Origin: CAZVAR01 sp964625225
GTDB taxonomy: Bacteria; Pseudomonadota; Alphaproteobacteria; JAJUGE01
Direction of reading: 5' to 3'
Length of the DNA stretch: 43,181 nucleotides
Assembly: GCA_964625225.1 (NCBI GenBank)
Contig: CAZVAR010000014.1
Coordinates: 1 to 43,181, forward strand
The notes beneath the pieces were generated by a model, which worked only from the letters and a program-made list of their open reading frames with translations, ran no database searches and was not told the origin of the DNA. Position numbers and translations under genes: made by a program. Shown here in pieces: positions 40,049-43,181 of this stretch (positions are counted from its first letter, which is position 1; each line of letters starts with the position of its first letter).

Positions 40049-41347
40049 TTGAGGGGTGCCGCATCCGAGCACCGCAAGGCGGGGCATATTCCGGGGCCGC
40101 GTACGGGCGGAGCGCCGTCGGCGCGCAGCCTTGGTCCCTGGTCGTTGGCCGGGCTGGTTCTCCTGCTCTGTGCCGTGCTGAGCGCCGTCGCTCGGGGCGC
40201 AGCAGAGAGCTATGCGGTGTTCCTGCTGCCGCTCAGCGAGAGCTTCGGTTGGGACCGCGCCGCCGCCTCCAGCGTCTACGCCGTGCTGATGCTGAGTCTC
40301 GGGCTTTCGTCCCCGATAGTCGGCCGCATCTTCGACCGCTGGGGGCCGGGGCCGCTCTATGCCCTTGGTCTCGGCAGTCTCGGCGTCGGCATGATCGCCG
40401 CCAGCCGGGCGGACGGCTTATGGCAGTTTTACCTGTTCATCGGTGTGCTCGGCGGCTTCGGCGCCTGCGCGATCGGCATGGTGCCCAATGCCGCCCTGCT
40501 GAGCCGCTGGTATCACGGTCGACTGACCACCGCCATCGCGGTCGTATCGGCCGCGGCCGGTGCCGGCGTCCTGCTGCTGTCGCCGCTGACGCAGTTCGCG
40601 ATCGACCGTCTCGGCTGGCGAGGCGGCTATCTGGCGCTGGGTGTCGGTATCATGGTCCTGCTGTCGGCGCTTGCCCTGCTGCCCTGGCGGTCGATCGCCG
40701 GTGGGCGAAGTGCCGGCCCGCAGTCGCACGGTGCGGCCGTAGGCGCCGTGCTGCCTGCCCTCACCCTGAGCCAGGCACTGCGGACGCGTGCCTTCTGGGC
40801 ATTGTTCATGATCCATTTCCTGACCGCGAACGGCATGTTCGCGATCAACCCGCAGATCGTCGCATTTCTGGTGGAAATGGGATTCCCGCCGTTGACCGCA
40901 GCCAGCGCGTTCGGCTTCGCCGGGATCGCGGCCACTGCCGGCCTCCTGACCTTCGGATGGCTGGCCGATCGCGTCGGGCGGCTGCTCTCGGTGACAATCA
41001 GCTACGCGATGACGCTGGGTGGCTTTGCCCTGCTCGGCCTGATGGAGCACTATCCCTCGGGTTGGCTGCTAGTGCTGTTCATCGTGGTCTACGGACCGAG
41101 CTTCGGGTCGCGCGGTCCGATCATCTCCGCCATGACCGCAGGAATCTTCGGGCGCGGGCGCGATCTCGGTGTCATTCTCGGCGCCGTCAGCCTAGGCATG
41201 GGCACCGGCGCCGCCAGCGGAGCGACGCTCGGCGGTCTGCTTCACGACTGGTCCGGCGGCTACGGCGCGGTGGTCGCCTTCGCCTGCCTGACCGTCGTCA
41301 TTCCCGCCATGCTGTTCTGGTTGCTGCCCGAGTTGCGGCGGCAATAG
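40049..41347 (+). CDS. MFS transporter
   Basis: 432 residues with twelve predicted helices. 'SESFGWDRAAASSVYAVLMLSLGLSSPIVGRIFDRWGPG' at the N-terminus, shown here in part, has the loop 2-3 DRWG motif typical of the monocarboxylate/oxalate-formate branch of the MFS, and 'FGWLADRVGRLLSV' repeats it in the second half. The substrate is perhaps an organic acid, by branch only. The start is a TTG at 40049 with AGAAGG ahead of it; no better start lies nearby. Confidence 0.85.
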   Translation: MRGAASEHRKAGHIPGPRTGGAPSARSLGPWSLAGLVLLLCAVLSAVARGAAESYAVFLLPLSESFGWDRAAASSVYAVLMLSLGLSSPIVGRIFDRWGPGPLYALGLGSLGVGMIAASRADGLWQFYLFIGVLGGFGACAIGMVPNAALLSRWYHGRLTTAIAVVSAAAGAGVLLLSPLTQFAIDRLGWRGGYLALGVGIMVLLSALALLPWRSIAGGRSAGPQSHGAAVGAVLPALTLSQALRTRAFWALFMIHFLTANGMFAINPQIVAFLVEMGFPPLTAASAFGFAGIAATAGLLTFGWLADRVGRLLSVTISYAMTLGGFALLGLMEHYPSGWLLVLFIVVYGPSFGSRGPIISAMTAGIFGRGRDLGVILGAVSLGMGTGAASGATLGGLLHDWSGGYGAVVAFACLTVVIPAMLFWLLPELRRQ

Positions 41348-41392
41348 CGCGGTGCGAGTGAAGCGCCGGGAGCCGACGATGGAGCAGCAAGA

Positions 41393-41683
41393 ATGCGCAA
41401 ACCGGTTGTACCGACTCGGGAGGACGCGGAGACGGTGGCGATCCGGGCGGTCGCCTTTCTCGCCGAAGACCCGGAGCTGCTGCGCCGCTTCCTCGACCTG
41501 TCCGGAATCGGGCCGGCGGACCTGAAGGGGCGGCTGACCGATCCGGCCCTGCTCGGCGCTGTCCTCGATTTCGTCCTGTTCGACGACCGGTTGACATGCG
41601 CCTTCGCCGAAGCGATCGGGGTCGCCCCCGATCTGCCGGCACGCGCCCGGCACGTGCTGTTCGGGGCATCGGAGGAGTCCTGA
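41393..41683 (+). CDS. DUF3572 protein
   Basis: 96 residues, alpha-helical: 'EDAETVAIRAVAFLAEDPELLRRFLDLSGIGPADL' (given in part) and 'LLGAVLDFVLFDDRLTCAFAEAIG'. This is the DUF3572 pattern, a small protein nearly confined to Alphaproteobacteria and of unknown function. The ATG at 41393 lies 45 bases after the transporter stop. Confidence 0.88.
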   Translation: MRKPVVPTREDAETVAIRAVAFLAEDPELLRRFLDLSGIGPADLKGRLTDPALLGAVLDFVLFDDRLTCAFAEAIGVAPDLPARARHVLFGASEES

Positions 41684-42128
41684 GCGGGCCTGCGGCCCGG
41701 CCGCTCGGACATTCCTGCGGTCCGGCTGCCTGGACATTCGGGACCGTCCCGCACGGCGTCCGGAAAGCCGGTGCGGTGCATCGCCGTCACGGCGCGGTCG
41801 GGATGCCCGAACCCGTTGCCGACTCGCCGCCGTGGAGAAAGAAAGCCGTCCGCCCTACAGTTTCTCGGGGCCCGGGTCGGTTCCGACCCTATGCCGGTTT
41901 TCCTCCGTCGGGGGCTCGGCGGCCATTGCTGCGCGACGAGGAGATTCAACGGCGTGCGAAGCCGCTCCGGCCGGCCGCGGCCGCACGCCGCGGGAGCTTG
42001 CCTTGCCTTCGCTCCGGTGCCTCCCTATGCTTTCGCCGACATTCGGGCCCTTCAAGGGCCCGGCAACCGATCAGCAGGAGCGGGCGTTCAGCGCTCGCGT
42101 CGTCGCAAGCGCCAGCAGGTGGAGTCCC
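41684..42128. other. Intergenic region upstream of pckA
   Basis: 445 bases between DUF3572 and the GTG of pckA. No credible coding sequence. It holds a 25-bp imperfect tandem repeat near its left end and a short inverted repeat 'CGGGACCGTCCCG' at about 41740-41752, then plain GC-rich sequence. A promoter for pckA must lie here but is not recognisable. Confidence 0.4.
41690..41739. repeat. Two-copy 25-bp imperfect tandem repeat
   Basis: The unit ending in GGACATTC occurs at 41690-41714 and 41715-41739, with 21 of 25 bases identical. It lies directly after the DUF3572 stop codon. Purpose is unknown. Confidence 0.75.
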
Positions 42129-43181
42129 GTGACCAGAAAAAACGCATTGAAAGCGCACGGCATCACGAATCCCGGCGCCGTCCATTGGAATCTCGATGCG
42201 GCGGCTCTCTACGAGGCGGCGATCCGCCGCCGCGAGGGCCGGATCGCCATGGGCGGTCCACTCGTCTGTACGACGGGTCAGCACACCGGGCGCTCTCCTC
42301 TCGACAAGTTCGTCGTCGAGGACGAGAACACGGCCAATACGGTCTGGTGGGGCCCGATCAACCAGCCGATGTCGCAGGAGCATTTCGCGCGCCTGCGGAT
42401 CCGGATGCTGTCGTACCTGCAGGGTCGCGAACTGTTCGTCCAGGACGTGTGGGCCGGTGCCGACCCGGACTATCGGCTGCCGGTGCGGGTGATCACTGAG
42501 CAGGCGTGGCACAGTCTCTTCGCCCGCAACATGTTCATCCGGCCGGACGAGGTCTCGCTGCACCGCTTTCAGCCGAGCTTTACGATCGTTCAGGCTCCGG
42601 GCTTTCAGGCCGAGCCGAAGATCGACGGGACGCGCTCCGAGACGGTGATCGCCATCGATTTCACGCACCGGCTGGTGCTGATCGGGGGAACCTCCTATGC
42701 CGGCGAGATCAAGAAGTCGGTCTTCACGATTCTGAACTATCTGCTTCCGGTCGAGGGCGTGTTCCCGATGCACTGCTCGGCGAATATCGGCCCGAACGGG
42801 GATACCGCCCTCTTCTTCGGCCTGTCGGGTACCGGCAAGACGACGCTTTCGGCCGACAGCGGCCGTACCCTGATCGGTGACGACGAGCATGGCTGGACCC
42901 GGACTGGGGTCTTCAATTTCGAAGGCGGCTGTTACGCCAAGGTGATCCACCTCTCTGCCGAGGCCGAGCCGGAAATCTACGCCGCCAGCACGCGCTACGG
43001 GACCGTCCTCGAGAACGTCGTCATGGACCCGGCGACGCACATGCTCAATCTCGACGATGCGTCGCTGACCGAGAATACGCGTTCGTCCTACCCGCTCGAC
43101 TACATCCCGAACGCCAGCCCGACCGGGATGGGCCCCTTGCCGAAGAACCTAGTGATGCTCACGGCGGATGCCTTCGGCGTG
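42129..43181 (+). CDS. pckA: Phosphoenolpyruvate carboxykinase (ATP), partial
   Basis: 351 residues are visible, with the C-terminal third beyond the window edge. The P-loop 'GLSGTGKTTLSADSG' is near residue 232, the oxaloacetate/metal region 'GDDEHGWTRTGVFNFEGGCYAK' follows, and earlier 'TTGQHTGRSPLDKFVV' carries the substrate-binding Arg. ATP-type PEPCK converts oxaloacetate to PEP at the start of gluconeogenesis. The GTG at 42129 is preceded by AGGTGGAG. Identification is confident. Confidence 0.96.
   Translation, partial: MTRKNALKAHGITNPGAVHWNLDAAALYEAAIRRREGRIAMGGPLVCTTGQHTGRSPLDKFVVEDENTANTVWWGPINQPMSQEHFARLRIRMLSYLQGRELFVQDVWAGADPDYRLPVRVITEQAWHSLFARNMFIRPDEVSLHRFQPSFTIVQAPGFQAEPKIDGTRSETVIAIDFTHRLVLIGGTSYAGEIKKSVFTILNYLLPVEGVFPMHCSANIGPNGDTALFFGLSGTGKTTLSADSGRTLIGDDEHGWTRTGVFNFEGGCYAKVIHLSAEAEPEIYAASTRYGTVLENVVMDPATHMLNLDDASLTENTRSSYPLDYIPNASPTGMGPLPKNLVMLTADAFGV

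Noticed and set aside
1..43181. CRISPR arrays, insertion sequences, toxin-antitoxin pairs and phage genes
   Set aside because: No spaced direct repeats, transposase, integrase or paired small toxin genes were found on either strand.

Overview
The window is high-GC DNA from what is most likely an alphaproteobacterium, probably near the Rhodospirillales. The lineage call rests on gene content: an ATM1-type exporter, Coq7, DUF2244, DUF3572, a PfkB-type adenosine kinase and an ATP-dependent PEP carboxykinase. The order-level placement is an inference. Two genes run off the ends: an ABC exporter at the left and pckA at the right. I found no CRISPR array, insertion sequence, integrase, prophage module or rRNA.

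Layout. Bases 1-4.5 kb hold housekeeping genes: ATM1-like exporter, HNH nuclease, the overlapping dsbB-coq7 pair, a YqaA/DedA membrane protein, tRNA-Leu(CAA) and a small monooxygenase-fold protein. Bases 4.9-11.0 kb hold one co-directional run of six genes: MaoC-like dehydratase, SDR reductase, FkbH-like HAD/acyltransferase, acyl carrier protein, MBOAT membrane O-acyltransferase and a membrane-anchored SGNH-like protein. Together they look like a complete pathway that builds an unusual acyl group on its own carrier protein and exports it onto a surface molecule. This is the strongest candidate for an undescribed system. Bases 11-16 kb hold DUF2244, nth, an EI24-SmpA-like fusion, adenosine kinase and an AmpG-like permease.

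Bases 16.3-20.8 kb hold a decayed alanine dehydrogenase, a macrodomain deacetylase translationally coupled to a PatZ-like acetyltransferase, and an SDR. Bases 20.9-25.6 kb hold DUF2934, a lipoprotein, a Wzi-like capsule protein, and (divergent) a CapD/WbpM-like sugar dehydratase. Bases 25.7-29.0 kb hold an Hsp20-Lon pair followed by a PEBP gene with a 1-nt frameshift. Bases 29.3-31.7 kb hold an SDR, a luciferase-like oxidoreductase, tRNA-Gly(CCC) and a decayed LysR-family fragment.

Bases 31.8-34.0 kb hold the divergent EpmB/EpmA pair for EF-P lysylation. Bases 34-39.5 kb hold small metabolic genes on mixed strands, including NIPSNAP, NUDIX, DinB, cupin, an acyl-CoA carboxyltransferase and an enolase-superfamily enzyme. 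Bases 39.6-43.2 kb hold a 62-residue helix-turn-helix-like protein, an MFS transporter, DUF3572 and pckA.

Three genes are visibly broken (alanine dehydrogenase, LysR, PEBP), which points to moderate gene erosion in the accessory stretches. All functions are assigned from recognised motifs in the translated sequence; no database search was run.
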